The position numbers and the translations under genes were made by a program. The notes under the pieces were generated by a model. That model worked only from the letters and a program-made list of their open reading frames with translations, was not told the origin of the DNA and did no database searches. From positions 62,001-126,000 of the forward strand of contig NW_006920882.1 of NCBI RefSeq assembly GCF_000417875.1: a stretch of 64,000 nucleotides of DNA. The letters run 5' to 3'. Source of the stretch: Pseudozyma flocculosa PF-1 (taxonomy: Eukaryota > Basidiomycota > Ustilaginomycetes > Ustilaginales > Ustilaginaceae). Positions 33,563-46,600 of the stretch are shown in pieces. How positions within the stretch are numbered: position 1 is the stretch's first letter; every line of letters starts with the position of its first letter.

Positions 33563-34102
33563 TCAGTTGTTCTGGCTAAACTTGTAGCCGCATTTGGGGC
33601 AGGTGTAAAAGACGGTGCTGCCCTCGTCTGCGCTCCTCATTTGGAGCGTGTGAAAGTTCATCTCGTCGTGTCCGCAGCCGGGGCATTTCTCCTTGATGGT
33701 GGCCTCTGCGGGAGCGGCCGCGTCGTCGTAGTTGGCGGCGGTGCTGACGAGCTGGCGCTTCTGGCGGAGCGCCGAGGGAAATGCCGAGGGGTGCGACTTG
33801 GTCGTGACGCGCAGGTTGTCGTAGACGGTGGCGTCCTGGACGGCGCCGCAGGGCTCGCACCGGATGCTGTCGTCGTCCTTTGCAAAGTCGAGGAGCGAGC
33901 CGCAGTTGGAGCAGAAGAGGAGCGAGCCGATCTTGTCTGCGGGCGGGCGAGCGTGGCGGGCAGAGAGTTGCGGGAGGGCGGGTATGGACCGGTCAGCAAG
34001 GTGGCCCCGCTCGTTGTCGCCCCGGGGAAGAGAGAAGGGGTGTGAAAGACGACGGGGGACAGGGCCTACGAGCGACGTACCTGGTAGCGCAGCGTGCGAC
34101 AT
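33563..34102 (-). CDS. RPA12: RNA polymerase I subunit Rpa12 (A12.2)
   Basis: Rpa12 supports RNA cleavage and termination by RNA polymerase I in the nucleolus. Exon 1 (34102-34081) encodes MSHAALP and exon 2 (33936-33563) the rest, giving 131 residues against 125 in yeast. The 144-nt intron is GTACGT...GCAG and the junction yields PDKIGSLLFC. The N-terminal zinc ribbon has FCSNC and RCEPC. The C-terminal TFIIS-like ribbon has KCPGC and TCPKC and keeps the acidic hairpin in RSADEGSTVFYTC. The ATG at 34102 is the only ATG that fits; the frame remains open upstream only through non-ATG codons. The gene is divergent from MDN1. Confidence 0.95.
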   Translation of the reverse strand: MSHAALPGTSLVGPVPRRLSHPFSLPRGDNERGHLADRSIPALPQLSARHARPPADKIGSLLFCSNCGSLLDFAKDDDSIRCEPCGAVQDATVYDNLRVTTKSHPSAFPSALRQKRQLVSTAANYDDAAAPAEATIKEKCPGCGHDEMNFHTLQMRSADEGSTVFYTCPKCGYKFSQNN

Positions 34103-34669
34103 GGCGGGCAAGCAGCGAGGTATGTGGTGGAGCAGGCAGAGCGCGGGAGAGTGTGGCGATGGCGGATCGAGGAGTGGGGTCTAGGAGCGAGGAGCTAGGA
34201 CGGGCGGTGGTGGTCGAGAAGATCCACGGGGCCCAGAAAAATGTTGGGGGCGGTGTGGCCAAAATTGCGGGCGAGGGCTGTCCCCCGGGTCCCGGCATCC
34301 GAGTGCATGGCTGCCAATTTTTTTTTGCGCGTTGCAAGCGCGACCCTGGCCGCATCTCTTTCTGGCGAGAAGAAAATTTGGTGGCCGAGGCGGCGGCTGG
34401 CGGCTGGCCCTCCCTCTCCTCCTCCCCCTCCATCATCGACCAACCACGACTGCGGCCACGGCAACCGCACACCATCGGACACTTCATACGACCGCGCGGA
34501 GGAAGCAGCAATCACCTTGCCTCTCGCAAATAGAAGCCAGCAGCCCGCCGTCCATCCAGCCTGCCCAACGGCCGGGCCTTTTTCGTTGCCGCTGCCTCTA
34601 CGCCCGCTCAGCATCTCGGATCCTCTCGGCGCCCCGTATAGACCGGCCCCTTTCAGGCTCGCAGTCACC
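34103..34669. promoter_or_regulatory. Shared divergent promoter region, RPA12 and MDN1
   Basis: 567 bp between the start codons of two ribosome-biogenesis genes. It is GC-rich but has isolated A/T tracts: a nine-T run at 34318-34326 and GAAGAAAATTTGG at about 34370-34382, which resembles the AAAATTT core of the yeast RRPE element. The element assignment is inference; the divergent arrangement is directly seen. Confidence 0.5.
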
Positions 34670-37600
34670 ATGGTAAACGCAGGCAAGGCCAGCACAGCCA
34701 TCGCCGCTGCACGCTACGCCTCGCCGTGGCGCTCGGCATTGCAAATCGACCTCGTCGCCGCCACAGACGCCCTCATCGCCGGCCTCGACGACCTGGCAAC
34801 CGTCCCCGGCATCCTCGAGGGCATCCAGCACAGCATCGCAGCCATCAAGCAGCAGGCCGCAGCAGCACAGCCCACACTTCCTTACACCCTGCTCCTCGAC
34901 CAGATCTCCCAGCTCCTCGTCGCCTCGCCCATTCATGCTCACCGCGTGGCTGCCCACCTCCGACCCATCCTCGTCGACCTCGCTGCACGCCTTCTTCCTC
35001 CGCCGTCGCAGGCGCTAGATGCATCCTGGCACCAGCCCACCGTCCGCGCCACCTTTTGCGCGCTCGCTAGCCTGGTCGGCCCGTTTGAGGAGCTCTACGA
35101 GTGTGTGTCAGCCCATCGCCTCGTCGCAGCATCGCACTTCATCTCGCTGACTTTGACCCCACTTTCTTTCCTCGCACCGCCAACAAACAGCGTTCTCTTT
35201 GCCCTCATCTCGCAGCCTGGCCTTGCCGGAGGTCCGCTCAGGGATCTCTCGGCCCAGTGGCTCCAGGACCGACAGCAGCTCGATGACATCCTCCTCGCCA
35301 CATGGCGTCTGCTCAGCACCTCGGCCGTTGCTCTCGACCACCTCCCACAGGCCTGGCCATCCGAATCGCTACATGCCATCATCTCGTCGACAGATCTGCC
35401 CGCCGGCACCCGCCTCCTGGCGCTCGAGGTCTTTGCCCTCCAAGAGCGGTTAGGGCAGGCCACCAAGCTCGAGCTCCAGCAGCGGTGGATCGGCCGCCCA
35501 TCCGTCGTCGTGCCCCAGAGCACCGAAGCGGTGGCGAGCGGAAGCAGCAGTAGCATCAGCACGGGAATTGTGGCGGAGATCCAGTCTCGCGAGGAGCCTG
35601 GCCGGTCAATCGACGTCTGGATCCTCGAGGAAGAGGAGCGAAGACGCAGCGCCGCCGTGCGACGTGCCTGCCTCTCTACCCCGATCCCTTTTTTGCCAGC
35701 CGAGGATGCTTCTGGAGAGAGCCTATCTGCACCACGCCAAGTCAAGGCCGAGGACCAGATGGACGTCGATCCAGACTCGCAGCCGTCAGTCCCGACTTCG
35801 CCCTTATACCCGGCTCTCCGACCACATGATCTCTGCTCTTCGGTCTGCGAGGTCGGCGGCGTCGTCCTGGTCCGCTCCAGCACCGGCAACAGCGCCGCCC
35901 CTTCGCCGGTCGACGCAGCCTCGACGCCTTCTCAGTCTGCATCCTTTGTCGAGACGCCAAGCTGCAGGCCTGCACTGGCAGAGCTCGGACTGCATCTTTC
36001 GGCGCGGCTGCCGATCCTCCTGTCTGGCCCGCCCTCGAGCGGCAAGACGGAGCTCATCTCGTTTGTCGCCAGCCTGCTCCGGCCGGCTTCGGCGCTCGAC
36101 GACGCCGTCGTGGCCGCTGCGAAGACCAACGTTCTCAACATCCAGCTGGGCGACCAGTCGGGCGTCGACGCAAAGCAGCTGCTCGGATCCTTTGTCTCGA
36201 GCCCGACGCGGCCCGGCACCTTTGAGTGGTCCGAGGGCGCGCTGACCCGGGCGGTGCGCATGGGCATGTGGGTCGTGCTCGAGGACATTGACAAGGCCGG
36301 CAGCGAGGTGCTCAGCACCGTCGGCCGCCTCGTCGAGCAGCTCGGACCCACCAAGCCCGCCGGCGCTCGCCCCAGCATCGATCTCGGCAGCCGTGGCAAG
36401 GTCGTCGCTGGACAGGGCTTTGCCCTCTTTGCGACCCGATCGACGCCTGCCTCGGCCTCGGCGCCGACCTCGGCCTCGTCTGGTGCCAGCGCCGCTGCTG
36501 GCTCCTCGTCGACGTCCGCTTCAGCGTCGACCTCAAAGTCGGCGGCGGCTGCGATGCCCCGACCCACGTTCCTCGGCAGCGAGCACTGGGCCGAGGTGCA
36601 GCTGCGCGCGCCCACCCGCGACGATGTCGAGCGCATCCTCAGCCGCAGCTTCGCCAGGCTCTCGGCCGCGGCCAACGGCGGCTTCCTCCAGCGCCTGATC
36701 AACACGTGGGACAAGGTCCGCAGCGCCACCGTCGGCGCGTCGGCCAAGTCAAGGCAGCAGGAGGTGGCCGCGGGCGCGCTGCGGACCGCAACGTTGCGCG
36801 ACCTGATCAAGTGGTGCCGCCGCGTCGAGAATTTGCTCAAGAGCAGCAAGGTGGCCACGTCCGACCCGTTCACCATCCCACAGCAGCAGGAGGACGTCTT
36901 CATCGAGGCGTGCGACGTCTTCCTCGGCGCGCTGCCCTCGTCTACCGCCAACCTGGCTCCCGGCACCGTCCCACAGCAGCAGTCGCAGTCGCAAGCGCAG
37001 GCTGCATCGACGGGCAAGGCTGTGGACCGCTACAGCGCCCTGGTCGAGCTCATCGCCGAGGAGCTCGGGCTTAGCAGCGAGCGAGCGTGGTGGTCGCTCA
37101 AGGGCCGCACGCCCGAGCTGTCACTGCAGACGCCCGACGCCGCCGAGCTGGCGGCCGACGGCGGCCACCTCCGGCCCTCGATGCTGCGAGTGGGGAGGTG
37201 CCAGCTGCCGCGCAAGCCGCGCTCGGCCCAGTCGCGCGCCCAACCCATCAACCGCAAGTTTGCCCTGACCAAGCCCACCCTCGGCCTGCTCGAGCGACTG
37301 GCGGTCTCGACGGCGCTGAGCGAGCCGGTGCTGCTGGTGGGAGAGACGGGCACGGGCAAGACGACCGTCGTCCAGCATCTCGCCTCGCTGCTCGGGCGCT
37401 CGATGACGGCACTCAATCTGAGCCAGCAGACCGAGAGCGGCGACCTGCTCGGAGCCTTCAAGCCGCTCGACCCCAAGCTGCCCGCCACCGAGCTCCACGA
37501 CGAGTGGGTGCAGCTCTTCTCGCGCACCTTTTCGTCGCGCCGCAACGCCCGGTTCGTCGAGGCCGAGCGCAAGGCGTTCCTCGGCGGCAAGTGGGCCAGG

Positions 37601-40600
37601 CTCGCGGGGCTCTGGCGCGAGTCGGCCAAGATGGCGGCGCAGCGCAAGAAGGCGGCCGCCGCCAACGGTGACGCCTCCGGCGCGGCATCGGCCCCGGTCC
37701 CTGCTGAGGCGACCACGGCGGCGGCAGCGGCGACGACGACGACTACCACCACCACCAAGTCGAGGAAGAAGCGGCGCACCGAGAACGGCTCGGCCGAAGG
37801 CTCGGCGTCTGGCATCGACGACGTCGAGGCCGACGCCAAGCTCGACGCCGAGTGGGTGCGCTTCGACCAGCTGGCGCGCGACTTTGGCATCCAGCACGGC
37901 TCCAAGAAGCGCAACCTGGTCTTTTCGTTTGTCGAGGGTCCGCTGATCCGCGCGCTGCGCCAGGGCGACTGGGTGCTGCTCGACGAGATCAACCTGGCCG
38001 CGGCCGAGACGCTCGACTGCCTCTCTGGCCTGCTCCAGTCGCCCAGCTCGAGCATCACGCTGACCGAGCGCGGCGACCTCGAGCCCATCCCGCGCCACCC
38101 AGACTTCCGCCTGTTTGCCTGCATGAACCCGGCCACCGACGTCGGCAAAAAGGAGCTGCCCTCGGGCCTGCGCTCGCGCTTCACCGAGCTCTACGTGCCC
38201 AGCCCGGACTCGGACCGCGACGCGCTCGTGGCCATCGTGGAAAAGTACATTGGCGAGCACGCCGTGGGCGACCGCGGCGTCGTCATGGACGTGGCCGAGT
38301 GCTACGCCGAGATCCGCCGCATGGCGCAGCGCCACGAGCTAGCCGACGGCGCCAACCAGCGCCCGCACTACTCGATCCGCACCCTCGCGCGCGCCCTCAC
38401 TTTCGCCACCGACATCGCGCCCTCGTTTGGCCTGCGCCGCGGGCTGTGGGAGGGCTTCGTCATGGCCTTCACCCTGCTGCTCGAGACCAAGAGCGCCCAG
38501 GCGGTGCGCGAGGTCATCGAGCGCAACGTGCTCGCCAAGGCCAAGAACGCGCGCGCCATCGCCACCTTCACGCCGCCCGCGCCTCCGGGCACCGACGAGG
38601 GCAAGTTTGTCCAGGTGGGGCCGTTTTGGCTCGAGACGGGCCCGCTGCCGCTTGACGCGGCCGGAGATTACGTCCTCACGGCGTCGGTCCAGGCCAAGCT
38701 GGTGGGCCTGTCGCGCGCCGCCCTGACCCGGCGCTTCCCCGTCCTCATCCAGGGCCCCACGTCGGCGGGCAAGACGAGCGCCGTCGAGTACCTGGCCCGC
38801 CGCACGGGGCACCGCTTCGTCCGTATCAACAACCACGAGCACACCGACATCCAGGAGTACCTCGGCTCGTACGCGTCGGACCCGGACACGGGCCGGCTGG
38901 CGTTCCACGAGGGGCTACTGGTCAAGGCGCTGCGGCGCGGCGACTGGATCGTGCTCGACGAGCTCAACCTGGCGCCCACCGACGTCCTCGAGGCGCTCAA
39001 CCGGCTCCTCGACGACAACCGCGAGCTCGTCATCCCCGAGACGGGCGAGGTGGTCCGCCCGCACCCGCACTTTATGCTCTTCGCCACCCAGAACCCGCCG
39101 GGCCTCTACGCGGGGCGAAAGGTGCTCAGCCGCGCGTTCCGCAACCGCTTCCTCGAGCTCCACTTTGACGACGTGCCCAAGGCCGAGCTCGAGACGATCC
39201 TCACCAACCGCTGCGCCATCGCGCCCTCGTACGCCGCGCGCATCGTCGGCGTGTTCGAGGAGCTGCAGAAGCGCCGCCAGGCGGGACGCGTCTTTGAGAC
39301 CAAGCAGGCCTTTGTCACGCTGCGCGACCTCTTCCGCTGGGGCATGCGCGAGGCCGTCGGGTACCAGCAGCTGGCCGAGAACGGCTACATGCTCATCGCC
39401 GAGCGCGCCCGCCGCAGCGACGACCGCGCCACGGTCAAGGAGGTCATCGAGAGCGTCATGCGCGTTAAGATCAACACGGCATCGATCTACGACCTTCACG
39501 GCGCCGGGCGCGAAAAGGTGGCCGCCCGCATCGGCCCGACCGTCACCGACTCGATGATGCGCGCGGTCGGCGAGTCGCGCATCGTGTGGACCGACGCCGT
39601 GCAGCGCCTCCTCTGCCTGGTGGCCACCGCGCTGCGCTACGACGAGCCCGTGCTCCTCGTCGGCGAGACGGGCGCGGGCAAGACGTCGGTCTGCGAGGTC
39701 CTCGCCCACGCCTTTGGCCGCAAGCTGCACAGCGTCAACTGCCACCAGAACACCGACACGGCCGACCTGCTCGGCGGGCAGCGCCCGCTCCGCAACCGCG
39801 CCGCGCTCCAGGCCGAGGCCAAGCTCGCCGCCCTCGATGTCCTCGAGCGGGTCGGGGTCGCCCACTCGCTCACTGCCCAGAGCCTGCCCGAGGAATTTGC
39901 CGCCGCCCTGTCGTCGGTGCTGTCCAAGTGGCCCTCGGCGACCAGCGAAGCTGCTGTCAGCGCCTCGGAAGCTGGAGTGACGGCCGACGAGAGCGCAGCG
40001 CTCAAGGCGCACACGGCCAAGGTGCTGCAGAAGGTCAACCAGTCGACGGCGCTGTTCGAGTGGCACGACGGGCCGCTGGTGCAGGCGATGCAGGCCGGGG
40101 ACCACCTGCTGCTCGACGAAATCTCGCTCGCCGACGACAGCGTCCTCGAGCGCCTCAACAGTGTCCTCGAGCCCAGCCGCACCCTGGTGCTGGCCGAGCG
40201 CAGCACCACGTCGTCGCCCAGCGCAGTCCGCGATGGCTCCGACATCTCGGCCGCCGAGATCCGCGGCGCCGCCGGCTTCCAGGTGCTCGCCACGATGAAC
40301 CCGGGCGGCGACTACGGCAAAAAGGAGCTCTCGCCGGCGCTGCGCAACCGCTTCACCGAGATTTGGGTGCCGCACATCGACGTGCGCGCCGACCTGGTGC
40401 GCATCGTCGAGGCCCAGTGGCGCGACGATGCGCTGCGTGCCTGGACCGAGCCGCTGCTCGACTTTGCCGACTGGTTCGTCCACCAGATTGGCGGCATCGA
40501 CCAGGCCAACATCGGCCTGCGAGACCTGCTCGGCTGGGCCGCCTTCATGAACCAGACGGCGGCCGGCGACGCGCCGGTGCTCGAGCCGGCGCTCGCGTTT

Positions 40601-43600
40601 GCCCACGGCGCCTCGCTCACCATCATCGACGGCCTCGGCGCGCTGCCGGCCACGGCGGCCATGTCGGCCCACGGCCTGCGCGAGCTGCGCGCAAAGTGCT
40701 TTGCCAAGGTGGCCGCCATGATTGCGCCCGTCGAGTTTGACGCCGCGTCGCCTGCCATGTTTGAGGTGAGGCAGACTGCCGACCGCTTCGGCGTCGGTCC
40801 CTTTGCCGTAGCGATGGGCTCTGTCGCTGCTGCCGCTGCTGTCAGCGCTGATGGCGACGGCAACGACGCGGCGGCCGGCTCGTTCAGCTTTGGCGCGGCC
40901 ACGTCGGCGTCGAACGCGATGCGCGTGCTGCGGGCGCTGTGCGTGCCCAACAAGGCGCTGCTGCTCGAGGGCAGCCCGGGTGCCGGCAAGACGAGCCTGA
41001 TCAGCGCGCTGGCCAAGGCGACGCGCAACCCGCTCACGCGCATCAACCTGTCCGACCAGACGGAGCTGGTCGACCTCTTTGGCGCCGACCTGCCCGTTGA
41101 AGGCGGCGGGCCGGGCGAGTTTGCGTGGCGCGACGCCGCCTTCCTCACGGCGATGCAGAAGGGCGAGTGGGTGCTGCTCGACGAGATGAACCTGGCCTCG
41201 CAGACGGTGCTCGAGGGCCTCAACTCATGCCTCGACCACCGCGGCACCGTCTTCCTGCCCGAGCTCGGCCGCAGCTTCACCAAGCATCCGAGCTTCCGCC
41301 TGTTTGCCGCGCAGAACCCGCACCATCAGGGCGGCGGACGCAAGGGCCTGCCAAAGTCGTTCCTCAACCGCTTCACCAAGGTGCACATCGAGGAGCTGAC
41401 GCCCGACGACATCCTCGAGATCTGCACCCACCTCTACCCGCGCTTCGACCCGGCCGACCTGCGCAAGATGATCGCCTTCAACTCGCGCCTCCACCACGAG
41501 ACGATGGTGCGCCACAGCTTCGGCCGCGTCGGCGCGCCGTGGGAGTTTAACCTGCGCGACCTCCTGCGCTGGCTGACGCTGCTCCACTCGAATCTCGGCC
41601 TCAATGTGCGCGGGGCGCCCATCGAGCACCTCGCCTCGCTCTACGTCCTCCGCTTCCGCACTGCCGCCGACCGCCGCGCCGCCCGCGGCCTCTACGCCGA
41701 CGTGTTCGGCATCCCGCTGCCGGACGACGTGCGGCCGTGGCCCAGCGTCACACCTCGACACGTCCAGTTCGGCCACGCGCTCCTCGAGCGCGGACCCCGG
41801 CGCCTCGACGCCACGGCCAACCTGGCGCTGCTGCAGCACCAGCTGCCGACGCTCGAAGCGCTCGCCGACTGCCTGCAGATGTGCTGGCTCGGCATCCTCA
41901 CGGGACCCAGCGGCGTCGGCAAGACGAGCGTCGTCCGCCTGCTGGCGCAGCTCGCCGGCGCGCGCCTCGAGGAGTTTTCGATGAGCTCCGGCACCGACAC
42001 CATGGACCTGCTCGGAACGTTTGAGCAGTACGACCCGCAGTCGCAGCTGCGCGACGCCCTGGTGCGCGTGCGCCTCGCCGTCGAGCGGCTCATTGAGCGG
42101 GGCGGCGCCGTCGCCTCGTCGGACGAGTTTGGCCGGCTGTCGGCCAGCGACCGCGCCGTGTCGGCTGAGCTTGACCTGCTGGTCGCCCACAAGGACCACG
42201 CCGTCGACCACGCCGGGCTGCTCGCCGCCATCGACACCCTCGCTTCGCATCCGCTGACGGTCGAGGATGACGACGCCAAGCACGCCATCGCCTCCGCGCG
42301 GCAGTGCATTGTCCAGAGCCGGCAGCTGCAGCTGCAGCAGCGGGCTGATTCCGCAAACGAGGGCGGCGGCAGCTCGGGCCGCTTCGAGTGGACCGACGGC
42401 CCGCTGCTGCGCGCCCTCAAGGAGGGCCACTGGCTGCTGCTCGACAACGCCAACCTCTGCTCGGCCTCGGTCCTGGACCGGCTCAACTCGCTCTTCGAGA
42501 TCGACGGCCAGCTCGTAATCAGCGAGCGCGGCGTCGTCGACGGCGAGGTGCCCGTCGTCCGGCCGCACCCCAACTTCCGCGTCTTTATGGCGCTCGACGC
42601 GCGGCACGGCGAGCTCTCCCGCGCCATGCGCAACCGCGGCATCGAGATCTGCATGGTCCCTCCCGCTGCGGCCGGCTCGGCTGGACCTGCCTCTGGCTCC
42701 AAGATCGCGACGCTTGAGGGTGATGCCGACCGGCTGCGGCTGTCGAGCCTCGCTCGTGCCGATGTGGTGCCAGTCGCTGCAGCCTCCGCGCGCGACGTCA
42801 GGCACGACGCTGCGCTCATGCCGGCGACGATCGCATCGCAGGCCGCTCGGCGAGGCATGCTCGTTGCCAGCGCTGCTACACAGGCTCAGAGCGAGGACGA
42901 AGCCAAGCGCACCGCGCACTGGGCCGCGTCATCGCTCGTCCTCCGCAACTCGGCGCTCGCCGCCGGCGTCGCTGCCTCGGCCTTCCTCTGCAGCGGCAGC
43001 GACCAGGACCTGTCGGCGGCGGCGGCGTCGCGCTCGTACCTGCTCCGCTTCTCGAACCCAGAGGCCGTGCCGCTCCTCACCCACCTGCTGGGCCGGTACG
43101 CCCGAGACGCCGACACGCAGCAGCAGTCGCTGCTCGCGCTGCAGGTCTGGTCCAAGGCCGACAACGTGTCGAAGCTCGTCACGCAGCGCATCGAGGCGCT
43201 CGCCGGCGGCGGTCTCGCCGTGCCGCGTCCCTTTGTCGAGCGCCAGCCGTTCGATGTGCGCTACAACGACAACGTCTCGGCGCTCCTCGAGCAGGACCAG
43301 CAGCAGCAGCAGCTCGACGCATCGTCGCACGACGGCGGCAAGCTGCAGCTGTACGCCGCAGCGCTGCTGCAGCAGATCGCGCTGCGATCGCTCTCGGAGG
43401 CGGCGCAGAAGAAGGACAAGAAGTTGCTGAGCGTCATGGAACAGTCGGCCCTGGCCGCCCTCAACAGCGACGGCGCCAACGCCGGTGCATCCGGCTCTGA
43501 GCAGAGCGAGGAATCGGCCATCCAGCAGGTGTTCCCGCTCTCGGCCTCGATTGTGCGAGCGGTGCAGGAGTGGTCGGGCTCCGACGCAGCCCTCGACAGC

Positions 43601-46600
43601 CAGGTGGCGGCCCGCGTCCAGACCCTGCTGCACACGTGCGGCTTCCTCGAGAAGCTGTGCTCGAGCTCCGAGCTCGACTACTCCGCCATCCAGGTGCTGG
43701 TCCAGGTCATGGCCGAGACGATGGCCAAGCTCGATGCGGCCGGCCTGCCGCTCCAGGCGGCGCTCGGCAGCGCCCTCGATCAGCTTGGCGGCAAAATCAA
43801 CCTGACCTCGGGCTTCGCCATGCAGACCATCTGGACCCTCTGCCTGGCCAAGGCGGCCGACAGCCGCGGCGCCGAGCTGTCGAGGCAGATTGCCGATGTG
43901 CTGGCCCGCTCGCCGCCGCGCAGCCTGCCCCGCGACGCCGCCGTCAATGCGCTCGATATCGCCGCCACCCTGACCCTCAGCGGCGCGGCGTGGTCGCAGA
44001 AGCAGTCGGCGGAGCTGCTCGACCTCGGACGCAAGACGCTTGCCTCGCTGCAGAACCTCGAGTCCAAGGCCCTCCAGGAGCAGCAGCAAGACGGAGAGAC
44101 TGCCGGCTGGAGCACGGCAGAGGAGGATACGCGAGAAGCAGTGGCCGCCTCGGCCATGGACGTCGCCGTCCAGAGCGTGCTACGCTCGGCGTCGGCGTCG
44201 GTCTCTCCGGCGGGCAGCGTGGGCAGCGTCGACCTCGCACGGCTACGCTGCTTCGTCGAGCTGCTCAAGCAGGGCTCTGGCCTCCCTCTCTCGGCCGCCG
44301 TCCCCGTGCGCGCGGCCATCTGGTCGCTCGAGGCATCGGGCGGCAACGTTCTGGCGAGCAGCGGCGCCGCTGACAAGCTCGATGCGCCCGACGTCGAGTG
44401 GATCCGCCGCCTTTGGGCCCAGATCGACCCGGCAAGCGCTGGCGAACGCCAAGGAGGAGGGCGCCGCCGCCGTGACCACGCCGGGCCAGCCGAGCTCTTC
44501 CGCCCCATGCTGCTGCGCGCTATCCTCGACTCCCGCTCCGACCGCGTCAGCCTCGAGCGCCGGATCGAGCACGATGCGTCGGCGCGCAGGCTGGCGCTCT
44601 CGGCGTGCGTCGCCACGCCTGCCATGATGCCGTCCAGGCTTGAGCAGGTCCGAAGCCTGCTGAATGGCTTTGCCAACTTGGTGAGTGCGGCGTCGAAGCT
44701 GGCAGACGAGGCGCGATTGCTGGAGCCCACGCATGCTGACCCGATCTCGACACCGCTCTCTCTCTCTCTCTCCCCCTGTCTCGATCGCAGATGTCCGAGG
44801 CTCTGAGGCGCTCAATCGCCCGCGTCGATGGAGTCCCGATCGGCAAGGACCGCACCGGCGGCGGCCGGAGTGCCGAAGTCGGCCTGCAGCGCCTCGCCAC
44901 CGAGTTTGCCACGCTCGGCGAGCTCGAGGCCGTCTCGGACGAGTCGAGGGCGATCGCCTCCGAGTGGTCGGCCAGCCTGGCTCAGGTGGCTGCGCTGTCG
45001 ACGGGCAAGCGCGGGCCCGAGGCGATGCTCGGAGCGGGCCAGGCGTGGGTGGTGCTGGCCATGTCGGTGCTGCGCCTCTACCTGCCCAACTTTGCGCTCG
45101 ACCCGGTCGTGACGCAGCAGACGCGCGGCGCCTTTAGCGCCTTCTGCCGCGACGAGGTGCGGGCGCAGCTCGCCGTCGAGACGGCCGCCGAGGCCGTCGT
45201 CACGGGTCGGCCGGGCAACGCCATCACGCGGCAGCTGGGCGCGGAGCTGGTCGACATCACTGGCCGCATGGCCAAGGAGTCGACCAAGACGCTGCCGCGC
45301 GGCTCGGACCTCAAGCTCCTCACGCAGCTCTACCGCGAGATGCACGCCTTTGTGCAGCAGGTGCTGGCCACGTCGAAGCTGGCCGACCTGATGAACGCCA
45401 TGCAGGCGGCCGAGTTCGACCAGCAGACCGAGGATCGCGAGGTCAGCCTGCAGGCGAGCATCATGGGCTTTGCGCACCGCCTGCGCCAGACGTTTGCGCC
45501 GCTCCACGACCTCATTGCGCCGTTCCTGCTGGTGCTGTCCCAGGTGCAGCTCGGCTTCCGCACCATGGCCCAGGCGGCCCGGCTGGCCAGCCGCACCGCC
45601 GAGGTCAACCGCCAGTCCAAGGTGCTCGAGGCGCTCGTCACCTTCCCCACGGCGGCCAGCATCGCTGCCTACGGCCGCCTCGAGCTGCCCGTCAAGCTCA
45701 AGACGACGTCCAAGTCGGGCGTCCTGACGGCGCCGCTGCTCCTCGCCTCGGTCTCGTCGGTGGCGCTTGATGCCGAGCGCCTGGGCGCGCAGAGCGTGCG
45801 CCAGATCGGCACTCTCCGCCGCATCAGCCGCACCTACGACCAGCTCTACCAGCTCTGGACGCTCGACCGCGAGCGCGAGCGCCAGGCCGAAGAGGCCAAC
45901 GCCAGCCTGTACAAGTCGAAGCGCTTCGACCTCGAGATGGCTGCCGACGCCGAGGCCGAGGAGCGCGAGTTCCGCATGCTCTTCCCGGAGTTCAATGACG
46001 TCCTCGACGAGCCGTCGGGCGGTCAGCAGCAGCAGCAGCAGCAGCAGCAGGACGCAGCGGCAGACTCGACGGCGGTCAACTCGCTCCTCAAGCCGCCGCA
46101 CTTTGTCCAGCTCTACCGCGCCCACATGGCGCTGTTCGGCGACGGCGAGGTGGCCAGGCAGCAGGCTGCCGCGTCGCGCGAGGTCTTTTACGCCAGCCGC
46201 GCCGAGCTGGTGCGGAGGATCGTCAACTCGCACTACGCCCAGCTCAGCGAGAAGATCGACCAGATCGGCGCCGCTTATCAGGTGGCCGCTGCGACCTCGA
46301 GCGTCGGCGCCCCGTTGGCCTCGCCGGACGACGGCACCGGCGGCGGGGTGGGCAGGTTCAACTTCTACCTCGACCCCCGGCCGGACGAAGCGGGCAAGGT
46401 GATTTCGATCGTCGACGGTCTGCGCCGCCGCCTGTCGGAGCTGATTGCCGAGTGGCCGGACCAGATGGTGCTGCAGCACATCCGCGACCGCTGCGATGCG
46501 CTGCTGCGCCTCGACTCGGCGAGCCCGGTGGCCAAGGTGCTGAGCGCGCTCGAGCAGCTGCTGATGCACACCGAGGACTGGGAGGGCTTTGCCAGCTCGC

